DNA of 22,910 bases, from positions 1 to 22,910 of the forward strand of contig CAKSEM010000004.1 of NCBI GenBank assembly GCA_934446485.1, given 5' to 3'. Of the stretch, positions 15,701 to 22,910 are shown piece by piece (the stretch's first letter is position 1; every line of letters begins with the position of its first letter). This DNA is from an uncultured Eubacteriales bacterium. Its GTDB lineage: Bacteria > Bacillota > Clostridia > Oscillospirales > CAG-272. The notes under the pieces are model-generated. The model was not told the origin of the DNA and ran no database searches. It was given only the letters and a program-made list of their open reading frames with translations. Both the position numbers and the translations under genes were made by a program.

Positions 15701-16400
15701 ACATCCAGAGCGACACGTCTACCCGTTTCTTCTTATCGTAAAGCTCAAGATACTGCCGCGCCTTTGCGGCATCCCTCTCAAGCGGTGCTATGCGAGACTC
15801 AAGCTCCGACGCAATGTCTCCGACACGAAGCATATTTGCTTCGGTCTCAGAGAGCTTCTTCTGCGACTCGGTCTTGCGGTAGCGATACTTCGTGATGCCC
15901 GCGGCTTCTTCAAATATGCTGCGTCTCTCTTCGCTCTTCTTCGATATGATCTCCGCGATTCTTCCCTGCCCGACGATCGAATAGCCTTCGCGTCCGACAC
16001 CGGTATTCATGAAAAGCTCGTATATGTCACGCAGCCTCACGGGGCGGCGGTTTATAAAGTACGCACTGTCGCCCGCTCTGTAGTAGCGGCGCGTGACCGT
16101 TATCTCATCATAATCCGACTGTATCGTCTTTCCCTCGCCGCTGTTGTCAAATGTGATCGACACCTCAGCAAAGCCCATCGGGCGCACGCCGTCGGCTCCC
16201 GAAAATATGACATCCTCCATCTTGGAGCCGCGCAGACTCTTTGAGGAAAGCTCTCCGAGTACCCAGCGCATCGCATCGGTTATATTGGACTTTCCGCTCC
16301 CGTTCGGTCCCACGATGATCGTGGTACCCGGATTAAATCGGAGCACCGTCTTGTCGGGAAACGATTTGAACCCGTGCAGCTCAAGTGATTTCAGGTACAA
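12777..16400 (-). CDS. smc: Chromosome segregation SMC protein
   Basis: 1207 residues, normal for bacterial SMC. ATPase that forms the condensin ring with ScpA and ScpB to compact and segregate the chromosome. Walker A GPNGSGKSN is at 31-39; a coiled coil fills about 170-500; the hinge spans about 510-670 (LTGIHGPL near 525, GGSFTGGSA near 662); a second coiled coil follows to about 1040. The ABC signature LSGGEQ is at 1101-1106 and Walker B FCIFDEIEAALD close behind, then the ITHRRGTM switch region. Start: TTG 16400, with AAGGAGG 9 nt upstream, gives MYLKSLELHGFKSF, the standard N-terminus. It lies 14 bp after the radical SAM gene, whose stop codon overlaps this ribosome binding site. Confidence 0.98.
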   Translation of the reverse strand: MYLKSLELHGFKSFPDKTVLRFNPGTTIIVGPNGSGKSNITDAMRWVLGELSSKSLRGSKMEDVIFSGADGVRPMGFAEVSITFDNSGEGKTIQSDYDEITVTRRYYRAGDSAYFINRRPVRLRDIYELFMNTGVGREGYSIVGQGRIAEIISKKSEERRSIFEEAAGITKYRYRKTESQKKLSETEANMLRVGDIASELESRIAPLERDAAKARQYLELYDKKKRVDVSLWMYDMDRQRAALEKTESDTKMSSHELEMADDTMKQLEDQIERSYGASHSNREASARLQDQINTARVSRSKLENDAKLIENNAQHARRLLDDERERSETAQKTFDGAKSKLSELRETAAKLGGAIDGAEARCREISAQRDEAIAERNSRDEAVDSLFRERQRLESEAGDFRVRLNVLKNSISDGVERKEGIDGELAGYRDELARLESAIAAERTSVSGYENGAETEGARFRRADEALAGAAAEAERLRAERSTVMAKIEAQTSRITAMERMLEHFEGYNNSVRFVMSESSAGRLTGIHGPLSHLIRVESKYTIALETSMGQAMQNIVTSDEASAKAAIAVLKRAGEGRATFYPMTTVKAQARSRDMESASSCRGFIGFADELVTCDECYRDIVRSVVGRICVFDNIDNASDMARARGWRVRAVTLDGQQINAGGSFTGGSARRDSGMLSRASQIDSMKTERADGERRADEIEKQLRESESRISRLTSERSDADEKRRLMESLLSVEKTTLGELEAKHRITSDLIAKLEGDVVRFDEDRARFSEDIEKLEAKIREAEERIHAKIEEREAVAAERGAYDERADELRETLGDAQVELAGLVKDLETAQTAAAETEERITAAEAEIARSASETRRLREEIDSSSERSGELTRAGEAQDAEIVALEERRTALDEEGDRIEAQLTELRRREKEQSSKKEILFVAHTKNQNKLESIKGDIDKMTSRLWDEYELTYNGAAEICESEGYERVTDGNRTAVARELGELKSGIKSLGHVNIAAIDEYSETKERYDYIKRQMDDLEASRRELTDIIRGIEEDMRRMFTEAFEKINRNFGEVFRDLFGGGSAELSLTDPEDVLTSGIEISAAPPGKTIKSLSLLSGGEQAFIAIALMFALIKYSPSPFCIFDEIEAALDEVNVTRVANYVRRYSSEMQIIMITHRRGTMDIADTLYGVTMPRRGVSKVFTLDVAAADENDRFLSEHSSEK

Positions 16401-16414
16401 CTGAGACTTCCTCC

Positions 16415-17449
16415 TTATGTACGGTATACTTTGATATTATAACCTATAAGTCTTTCGTTTTCAACAAACTTTATATGACCGATTCCGAACTTCTCGGCAA
16501 AATATCTGCGATTTGCACCTGTCTGCCCGACGGCGGCGGAGGTGCCACCGCGCGCGATCTCAACCGTGATCTCGCAGATATCCGAGCACCCATTCAGCTG
16601 CTCCTCTATCGCACGCCTGTATATAACGGAGCGCACGATCTCCCCCATAGCCGGGTGAACCGGTCCCGCAAGATACCGCTCATCTCCGTGCAGATTTTCG
16701 CTGTCGCAGAGCCCCACCCTGAGGCATCTGACACCGCTGCGTGCGAAAATTTCGAGCGCCGCAGCCGAGCGCTCGGCTGCCTCCGCAACCGTGAGTGGGG
16801 AATATTCTCCCGTCTCGGTCATCCGGGCAAGGTCAGTTCCACGGAACACGACCGTCGGGTATATCCGCGAGCCTACGGCACCCATATCGCATATCTCGCG
16901 GGCACAGTCGGCCTCATCAGCTTCGGATGACTGCGGAAGCCCGATCATCATCTGTCCGACAAAGCCAAAGCCCGCCTCGCGTATCATCCGCGCAGCCGCG
17001 CGGGTCTGCTCCGGTGTGTGCCCACGGCGGCAGGCCGCGAGAACACGCTCCGACATACTCTGCACACCGAGCTCTATTTCACTCACCGTGTAACGGGAGA
17101 GTATCTCCATAACTTCGTCATCTATATAGTCGGGACGGGTCGACATACGTATTCCCGTGACATCCCCACGCCGTACAAACTCCTCCGCCATATCTAAAAG
17201 GCGTACCATGAGACTACGGTCGATCCCCGTAAACGAACCTCCGAAGAAAGCGATCTCCGCCCTCCTGCCGCCGAGCGTCCTGACCGAGCTCTCAAGCAGC
17301 TCGCGAACCCCGTCCTCCGAAAAAGAAGAGACGCCCGAAATCGTGCGCTGATCGCAGAATACGCACTGATTCGGGCATCCGAGGTGCGGTATAAAGACCG
17401 GTATATTCGCGTGTCGGCACCGAGAACTGTTGTCGGTAACGTGTGTCAC
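16415..17449 (-). CDS. Radical SAM protein, Elp3-like
   Basis: 344 residues. Radical SAM enzymes cleave S-adenosylmethionine with a 4Fe-4S cluster. The cluster motif CX3CX2C is C25, C29, C32 (HLGCPNQCVFCDQ). Also seen are FFGGSFTGID, MSTRPDYID, ELGVQSM and GQMMIGLP, which resemble the Elp3-type radical SAM core; no acetyltransferase domain follows. A related gene occurs between rnc and smc in other Clostridia, but its substrate is unknown to me. The GTG at 17449 overlaps the rnc stop by 4 bp (GTGA) and has GGGGGGAGAG just upstream. Some annotations call such proteins coproporphyrinogen oxidase-like; I see no basis for that here. Confidence 0.9.
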   Translation of the reverse strand: MTHVTDNSSRCRHANIPVFIPHLGCPNQCVFCDQRTISGVSSFSEDGVRELLESSVRTLGGRRAEIAFFGGSFTGIDRSLMVRLLDMAEEFVRRGDVTGIRMSTRPDYIDDEVMEILSRYTVSEIELGVQSMSERVLAACRRGHTPEQTRAAARMIREAGFGFVGQMMIGLPQSSEADEADCAREICDMGAVGSRIYPTVVFRGTDLARMTETGEYSPLTVAEAAERSAAALEIFARSGVRCLRVGLCDSENLHGDERYLAGPVHPAMGEIVRSVIYRRAIEEQLNGCSDICEITVEIARGGTSAAVGQTGANRRYFAEKFGIGHIKFVENERLIGYNIKVYRT

Positions 17450-18171
17450 GTCAGCTCTCCCCCCCCGAAGAGTCCGAGAGCCTCATGTGCAGCCATCTGT
17501 TCGGCCTCTCTCTTCGAATGTGCTGCACCGCGCCCTATAACGTTACTGTTCAGTCTTGCCTCAACCTCAAAGAGCTTGTTGTGGTCGGGACCGGATTCGC
17601 CGACAAGGACGTATTCAAGTTTCTCGCCGTCCGCCTGCTGAACTATCTGCTGTAGGGCGGTCTTATAGTCGAGAAACGCTCCCGCCGCTTTGACCGAGCC
17701 TATCTCCGACTCTATATGCGGAAGCAGAAAATCCTCGATTACCTTCATATCCCGTCCGGAATCGAGATACATTGCGGCAAGGAGCGCCTCAAAAGCATCT
17801 GCCACGATTGACGCGCGTTCGCGCCCGTGATTCATCTCTTCGCCGTGTCCGAGATTGATGTACTCACCGAGCCCGATCTCACGCGCAAACTTTGAGAGAG
17901 CGCGCTCGCATACGACTGCCGCGCGGATCTTCGTCAGATCGCCCTCCTGACGATCACGGTACCGATCAAACAGGTATCGGCTCACCGCTATAGACAGCAC
18001 AGAATCGCCGAGGAATTCAAGCCGTTCGTTGCATTCGACCGTGTGACCTTTAGAACGGCATTCGTTCGAATATGACGAGTGCGTCAGCGCCTCCTCAAGC
18101 AGTGCTCTGTCATTGAATTTATAACCTACGGCGCGCTCAAGCCCCTCCGCAGGTCGCCTTCCGTTTTCCAT
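17446..18171 (-). CDS. rnc: Ribonuclease III
   Basis: 241 residues. Endonuclease for double-stranded RNA, processing rRNA precursors and some mRNAs. The catalytic domain carries NERLEFLGDSVL (E49, E52, D56) and DAFEALLAAMYLD (D125, E128), the four-acidic-residue metal site. The C-terminal double-stranded RNA-binding domain spans about 165-235 (DYKTALQQIVQQ, ending KREAEQMAAHEAL). ATG 18171 has AGGGGG about 12 nt upstream, a rather long spacing. It lies 39 bp after plsX, where acpP is often found but is missing here. Confidence 0.97.
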   Translation of the reverse strand: MENGRRPAEGLERAVGYKFNDRALLEEALTHSSYSNECRSKGHTVECNERLEFLGDSVLSIAVSRYLFDRYRDRQEGDLTKIRAAVVCERALSKFAREIGLGEYINLGHGEEMNHGRERASIVADAFEALLAAMYLDSGRDMKVIEDFLLPHIESEIGSVKAAGAFLDYKTALQQIVQQADGEKLEYVLVGESGPDHNKLFEVEARLNSNVIGRGAAHSKREAEQMAAHEALGLFGGGELT

Positions 18172-18210
18172 AATATAACTTGCCCCCTATCAAAGATTTT
18201 GTCGTGCGGC

Positions 18211-19212
18211 TCATTCCGCACCGTCGGATGTGTGTCCGAGAGCGTCGGTAATCTCGCCGATCGCGCCGGTCGCAACGAACCGCTCAGCCTGCCGCACGGC
18301 ATTCATTACAGCGCGTGCATCCGAACTGCCGTGAGCCTTTATGACAGGCTTTGATATGCCGAGAATCGGCGCGCCGCCGTGCTCCGACGGATCGTACCTG
18401 TGCTTCATTTCGCGCAGCTGATCCTTCATTGACAGGTAAGCTATCTTGGTCTTCAGGCTGTGTGTAAACATACCCTTGAGGCTTCCGAACATATATCTGG
18501 ACATACCCTCGATCAGCTTCAAGGTGATGTTTCCGGTAAAGCCGTCGGTCACGATAACGTCGCAGGGAGAATTCGGGATCTCACGCGACTCGATATTTCC
18601 GACAAAGGCAATATCGGACGAAGCCTTCAGCAGTACATAAGCCTCCCTCTGAAGCTGTCCGCCCTTACATTCCTCCGTTCCGTTATTGAGAAGTCCCACG
18701 CGCGGCGACTTTACACCCATCACGTGCTTCATGTAAATCTGACCCATGTACGCCCACTGAAGCAAATTGTCAGGCGTCACATTGATGTTTGCACCGCTGT
18801 CCATAAGGAGCATCGGTCGCTCGAACGGAAGTATCGTTGCTATCGCTGCGCAGCGGATTCCGTGTATATTCCTCACGATAAGTGTAGCGCCGGCATGGAG
18901 CGCACCCGTGTTTCCGGCGCTGATAAACGCATCTCCCGAATCTCGGAGGAGGCGCAGCCCGACGCTCATTGATGAGTTCTTGTGAGCGCGCACGACCGAC
19001 ATAGGATCGTCCTCCATCGTGATCACGTCGTCGGCATTAACAATATCGATACGGTCGCGGCGACACTTGTTTTCGCCGATACGCTTGGCTATCGTGCTCT
19101 CGCGCCCAACGAGAACCAGCTCTGAGTTTGATACGAGCGATGCCGCACAGACACCCGCAACGATCTCCCCGGGTGCGCGGTCTCCTCCCATAGCGTCAAT
19201 TATTATTTTCAT
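18211..19212 (-). CDS. plsX: Phosphate acyltransferase PlsX
   Basis: 333 residues. Makes acyl-phosphate from acyl-ACP, the first step of the PlsX-PlsY phospholipid pathway; peripheral membrane enzyme. Seen: MKIIIDAMGGDRAPGEIVAG, ISAGNTGALHAGA, MDSGANINV, LLNNGTEECKG, DVIVTDGFTGNITLKLIEG and IKAHGSSDARA. Start: ATG 19212, with AAGGAAG 7 nt upstream, gives the standard N-terminus; a longer frame runs into trmFO and is rejected. It overlaps the 3' end of trmFO by 17 bp. Confidence 0.97.
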   Translation of the reverse strand: MKIIIDAMGGDRAPGEIVAGVCAASLVSNSELVLVGRESTIAKRIGENKCRRDRIDIVNADDVITMEDDPMSVVRAHKNSSMSVGLRLLRDSGDAFISAGNTGALHAGATLIVRNIHGIRCAAIATILPFERPMLLMDSGANINVTPDNLLQWAYMGQIYMKHVMGVKSPRVGLLNNGTEECKGGQLQREAYVLLKASSDIAFVGNIESREIPNSPCDVIVTDGFTGNITLKLIEGMSRYMFGSLKGMFTHSLKTKIAYLSMKDQLREMKHRYDPSEHGGAPILGISKPVIKAHGSSDARAVMNAVRQAERFVATGAIGEITDALGHTSDGAE

Positions 19213-20575
19213 TGCCGATCTTCCTTTCCGCAGTCGCAACAACGTCACCGCGCAATCCGCACAGTGTGTCGGATATGCCGTCGATCACCGAAAGCGCACG
19301 TTCGGCATATGCCGAATACCGTGCTTTCTTCCCGCCGCGAACCTTTACACCGAGCGGCGCAATTATTCCGAAATTTGCGTTCATCGGCTGAAAGTCGCCG
19401 ACGCCGCCTTCTGAGATATACTTAGCCATCGCGCCGATCATCGTAGTATCCGGAAACTTAACGGGCAGCTCGCCGCGAAAGCGAAGCGCCGCCGATACGC
19501 CTGCCGCAAAACCGGAGGCGGCGGACTCTATATACCCCTCGACCCCCGTCATCTGCCCTGCAAAATATATATTCTCCGCCGTGCGCAGAGAGTAGTCGCC
19601 GTTCAGATGCTCCGGCGAATTGATAAACGTATTCCTGTGCATTACGCCGTACCTCAGAAACTCCGCATGCTCAAGTCCCGGAATCATACCGAACACACGT
19701 CTTTGCTCCGGAAACTTGAGATGTGTCTGAAATCCGACGAGATTGAACATCTCGCCCGCCTCGTTCTCGCGCCTGAGCTGAACCACTGCGTAATACGTTT
19801 CACCTGTCACGGGATTTGTAATTCCGACCGGCTTTAACGGTCCGAAACGGAGAGTGTCAAAGCCGCGCCGCGCCATTACCTCGACGGGCATACATCCCTC
19901 AAACACACGTATACCGGACTCTGCATCCGCACCGTGTACCGGTGCCTCCTCAGCGCTGACGAGCGCATCATAGAAGACGCGATACTCCGGTTCCGTCATC
20001 GGGCAGTTTATATAATCTGCGCTCCCCTTTCCGTAACGCGAAGCAAAGAACGCGCGCGACATATCGATAGAATCGAACGATACGATTGGTGCTGCGGCAT
20101 CGAAGAAGCTGAGCCCCTCTTCGCCGACCAGCGATACTATGTCGGACGCCAGCGCGTCAGCGGTCAGCGGTCCCGTCGCAACGACGACGGTGCCGTCGCG
20201 CGGCACACGCCTGACCTCACCCGTCACGACCTCTATCATCGGATGAGAGCGAATGCGCTCTGTCACATATGCTGAAAAACGGTCCCGGTCTACGGCAAGT
20301 GCTCCGCCCGCCGCGACCCGCGTCGCATCACACGCCTCCATAATGACCGATCCCATGCGCCGCAGCTCCTCCTTGAGAAGCCCCGATGCGTTTGTGAGCT
20401 CCGCAGAGCGGAGCGAATTCGAGCAGACGAGCTCCGCCATGCCGTCGGAACGGTGTGCCGCCGTCTTTACATCCGGCTTCATCTCACACAGCGTCACGGG
20501 AACGCCGAGAGAAGCCGCCTGGTATGCCGCCTCGCATCCGGCGAGCCCGGCACCTATTACTGTCAGTCTGTCCAC
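19196..20575 (-). CDS. trmFO: Methylenetetrahydrofolate-tRNA-(uracil-5-)-methyltransferase TrmFO
   Basis: 459 residues, a normal length. Folate- and FAD-dependent enzyme making 5-methyluridine at position 54 of tRNA. The FAD dinucleotide fold is at the N-terminus (VIGAGLAGCEAA); also seen are ELVCSNSLRS, INCPMTEPEY, FEGCMPVEVMA, FGPLKPVG, QLRRENEAG, NLVGFQTHL and FAGQMTGVEGYIESAASG. Start: the open frame is 57 codons longer, but GTG 20575 has GGAGG 5 nt upstream and gives MDRLTVIGAGLAG, matching the family. It lies 26 bp downstream of topA, its usual neighbour in Firmicutes. Confidence 0.97.
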   Translation of the reverse strand: MDRLTVIGAGLAGCEAAYQAASLGVPVTLCEMKPDVKTAAHRSDGMAELVCSNSLRSAELTNASGLLKEELRRMGSVIMEACDATRVAAGGALAVDRDRFSAYVTERIRSHPMIEVVTGEVRRVPRDGTVVVATGPLTADALASDIVSLVGEEGLSFFDAAAPIVSFDSIDMSRAFFASRYGKGSADYINCPMTEPEYRVFYDALVSAEEAPVHGADAESGIRVFEGCMPVEVMARRGFDTLRFGPLKPVGITNPVTGETYYAVVQLRRENEAGEMFNLVGFQTHLKFPEQRRVFGMIPGLEHAEFLRYGVMHRNTFINSPEHLNGDYSLRTAENIYFAGQMTGVEGYIESAASGFAAGVSAALRFRGELPVKFPDTTMIGAMAKYISEGGVGDFQPMNANFGIIAPLGVKVRGGKKARYSAYAERALSVIDGISDTLCGLRGDVVATAERKIGNENNN

Positions 20576-20601
20576 ATTGTCCTCCGATGCCACGCTGCGG
20601 A

Positions 20602-22848
20602 TCACTCCTCTTCGGGAAGCTCCTCGCGGTGTCCGCACTCGCTGTTTCTGCACACGAGCTGCCGCTTGCCCTTCTTTTTCATCAACATATCGCCGCACTT
20701 CGGACACTTCTTGTCCGTCGGCATATCCCACGACGAGAACTGACACTCAGGATACCTCTCACAGCTGTAGAACTGCGTGCGGTTTCGTCCGTACTTCGTC
20801 ACGATGTCGGCACCGCACAGCGGGCACTTGACACCGAGCGGCTTTGCGACCTGCTTCGTAAACTTGCACTTCGGATAAGCCGAGCATGCGAGGAAGCTGC
20901 CGTAACGCCCGGTGCGAAGCACCATATCGGCACCGCACTTTTCGCACTTCATTCCGGTCGGAGCAGCAGCGCTCTCCGGTGCCGCCTCGCCTGACGATGT
21001 CAGCGGCTTCGTATTCTTGCAATCCGGATAGTTCGGGCATGCCGCGAACTTGCCGAACCTGCCCTCCTTGACTACCATACGTGCTCCGCACTTGTCACAT
21101 ATTATGTCAGTCTCCTCAACAGGGAGAGTGATATCGTCCCGCGAAACCGATGCCTCGGCGCTCGCAAGCTCGCGGCTGAAGCCCTCATAGAAGTTTCCGA
21201 GGACATCCACCATCGTTGATTTTCCCTCTTCTATCCCGTCGAGCTTATCTTCCATGGATGCAGTAAAGCGATAGTCCACAATATCGGGGAATCTCTCACA
21301 CATCAATTTCGTTATAACCTCGCCTAGCGGTGTCGGTACGAGTGATTTTCCCTGACGTTTTACGTATCCGCGCGTCGTAATGATAGTTATGATCGGGGTA
21401 TACGTGCTGGGTCTGCCGATACCCTTTTCTTCAAGAAATTTTATGAGCGTCGCCTCTGTGTAGCGCGCCGGCGGCTCGGTAAAGTGCTGCTCGGGTGTTA
21501 CCGACTCACATCCGAGTCCCTCTCCCGCCGTGATCTGCGGCAGGCGGACGGACTTCTCGCGATCTCCGTCGGTCGATTCCTCATAGAGGGTCATAAAGCC
21601 GGGGAACTTGACCGTGTATCCGCTCGAACGGAAGAGATACTTTCCGCAGGTAATATCAACCTGAACGGTCGAGAGCTCCGCGGACTCCATCTGGCTGGAA
21701 ACGAACCTCTCCCATATGAGCTTATAAAGGCGATATTGGTCGCTCGACAGACGCTGCTTTATCCGCTGCGGCTCTATTTCGACACGCGACGGACGTATCG
21801 ACTCGTGCGCATCCTGCACACCGGCCTTCGACTTGTATACTCTCGGCTTCTCCGGATAATACCGCTCACCGTACTTTCCGATTATATATTCGCGCGCAGC
21901 GGCTCTCGCTTCATCTGCGACGCGGAGCGAGTCGGTTCTCATATATGTGATAAGGCCCTGGACTCCGCCGAACTCGGATCCGAGGTTGATTCCTTCATAA
22001 AGCTCCTGTGCAACGCGCATAGTCCGCTGTGACTGGAAATTGAGCTTGCGCGATGCCTCCTGCTGCAGTGTCGAAGTTATGAACGGCGGCGCAGGATTCT
22101 TCATCTTTCGTCCGCGGCGCACATCGCGCACCGAAAACGGATTGTGCTCAGTCCCCGCCACCACTTCGGCTGCCGCGTCGCCGCTCTCAAGTTCTACCTT
22201 TTCGTCTCCGTCGGCAAGCCCGTAGAACTTTGCCGTCATGCGTTTTTCCTTATCGGTTATGAGCGATGCTTCGACCGTCCAATACTCCTTCGGAACGAAC
22301 GCGCGTATTTCATTCTCTCTCTCTACGATGATCTTTGTAGCCACCGACTGTACGCGTCCGGCGGAAAGGCCGCTGCGCACCGTCTTCCAAAGAAACGGGC
22401 TCAGCTTATAGCCAACTATGCGGTCGAGCAGGCGGCGCGCCTGCTGCGAGTTCACAAGATCAATGTCAATCTTTCTCGGATGCTTTATTGCATCGCGCAC
22501 TGCGGTCTTTGTAATCTCGTTGAAGGTTATGCGGTTCTCGTCTCCGACATCAAGTCCGAGCGCCGTGGCAAGGTGCCACGATATCGCTTCGCCCTCGCGG
22601 TCAGGGTCCGTTGCGAGGTAGACGCGATCCGCAGCCGCCGCTTCCTTCTTGAGCTCTCGGATCAACTCGCCCTTACCGCGTATATTAATATAGTGTGCCT
22701 CAAAGTTGTTCTCTATATCTATCCCGAGAGTCGATTTCGGCAAGTCTCTCACATGTCCCTTGGACGCCACGACACGGTACCCCGATCCGAGGTAGCCTTT
22801 AATCGTGTGTGCCTTTGCCGGTGACTCAACGATCACTAATTTCTGCAT
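20602..22848 (-). CDS. topA: DNA topoisomerase I
   Basis: 748 residues. Type IA enzyme that relaxes negative supercoils. The TOPRIM domain begins at once (KLVIVESPAKAHTIKGYLG, with the DPDREGEAI acidic motif); the catalytic tyrosine is Y302 in YMRTDSLR. The core ends near residue 575, then come four cysteine-type zinc ribbons, beginning CDKCGARM, CEKCGADM, CPLCGADI and CPKCGDML, and an acidic tail. ATG 22848 has AAAGGG about 12 nt upstream. It is the first gene of the cluster in this window; a gene further upstream (often dprA) would be outside. Confidence 0.97.
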   Translation of the reverse strand: MQKLVIVESPAKAHTIKGYLGSGYRVVASKGHVRDLPKSTLGIDIENNFEAHYINIRGKGELIRELKKEAAAADRVYLATDPDREGEAISWHLATALGLDVGDENRITFNEITKTAVRDAIKHPRKIDIDLVNSQQARRLLDRIVGYKLSPFLWKTVRSGLSAGRVQSVATKIIVERENEIRAFVPKEYWTVEASLITDKEKRMTAKFYGLADGDEKVELESGDAAAEVVAGTEHNPFSVRDVRRGRKMKNPAPPFITSTLQQEASRKLNFQSQRTMRVAQELYEGINLGSEFGGVQGLITYMRTDSLRVADEARAAAREYIIGKYGERYYPEKPRVYKSKAGVQDAHESIRPSRVEIEPQRIKQRLSSDQYRLYKLIWERFVSSQMESAELSTVQVDITCGKYLFRSSGYTVKFPGFMTLYEESTDGDREKSVRLPQITAGEGLGCESVTPEQHFTEPPARYTEATLIKFLEEKGIGRPSTYTPIITIITTRGYVKRQGKSLVPTPLGEVITKLMCERFPDIVDYRFTASMEDKLDGIEEGKSTMVDVLGNFYEGFSRELASAEASVSRDDITLPVEETDIICDKCGARMVVKEGRFGKFAACPNYPDCKNTKPLTSSGEAAPESAAAPTGMKCEKCGADMVLRTGRYGSFLACSAYPKCKFTKQVAKPLGVKCPLCGADIVTKYGRNRTQFYSCERYPECQFSSWDMPTDKKCPKCGDMLMKKKGKRQLVCRNSECGHREELPEEE

Positions 22849-22889
22849 TGATGCTGTTTTCCCTTTCAGATATTGTAGTCAGGTAATAA

Positions 22890-22895
22890 AGTATA
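22890..22895 (-). promoter_or_regulatory. Possible -10 box before topA
   Basis: TATACT on the minus strand, about 42 bp before the topA ATG. Any -35 box would fall beyond the right edge, so this cannot be judged further. Confidence 0.25.
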
Positions 22896-22910
22896 GCTGC
22901 GGCGGATTAC

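Noticed and set aside
20576..20746. 57-residue N-terminal extension of trmFO
   Set aside because: It would overlap topA; GTG 20575 has an ideal ribosome binding site and matches the family N-terminus.

Overview
The window looks like chromosomal DNA of a Gram-positive member of the Clostridia (Firmicutes), of moderate to slightly high G+C. The evidence is a set of strong AGGAGG-type ribosome binding sites, an S-layer homology (SLH) surface protein, two LytR-CpsA-Psr wall enzymes, a MecA-type adaptor, ribosomal protein S21, and a typical Firmicute order of housekeeping genes. I cannot name the genus. Every gene I support (18) lies on the minus strand, so transcription runs from the right edge to the left edge.

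Right to centre (22848 to 9272): a tightly packed housekeeping cluster in the order topA, trmFO, plsX, rnc, a radical SAM gene, smc, ftsY, rdgB/HAM1, yhbY, nadD, yqeK. Most junctions are short gaps or small overlaps: 17 bp for trmFO/plsX, 4 bp for rnc/radical SAM and 8 bp for ftsY/rdgB. They cover DNA topology, tRNA methylation, phospholipid initiation, RNA processing, chromosome condensation, SRP-dependent membrane targeting, nucleotide-pool cleaning, ribosome assembly and NAD synthesis. The acpP gene often found between plsX and rnc is not there. The one notable hole is a 200-bp spacer between yhbY and nadD.

Centre to left (9247 to 3574): two tandem LCP genes, rsfS and leuS continue the nadD-yqeK-LCP-rsfS-leuS order, followed by rpsU, which has its own near-consensus promoter and a strong intrinsic terminator. 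Next comes a MecA-like adaptor gene with a separate promoter and a terminator-like hairpin after it.

Left edge (2225 to 1): the 5' part of a secreted SLH protein. After the signal peptide and three SLH domains it carries a tandem array of about 119-residue repeats that runs off the window. Its units form a sequence mosaic, and one is strongly diverged. An AT-rich 400-bp spacer separates it from the mecA-like gene.

Most of the window is ordinary core genome. I found no phage, IS element, CRISPR array, rRNA or tRNA. The most interesting parts are the mosaic repeat protein, the yhbY-nadD spacer, the duplicated LCP gene, the uncharacterised radical SAM protein and a palindrome just upstream of the mecA-like promoter.
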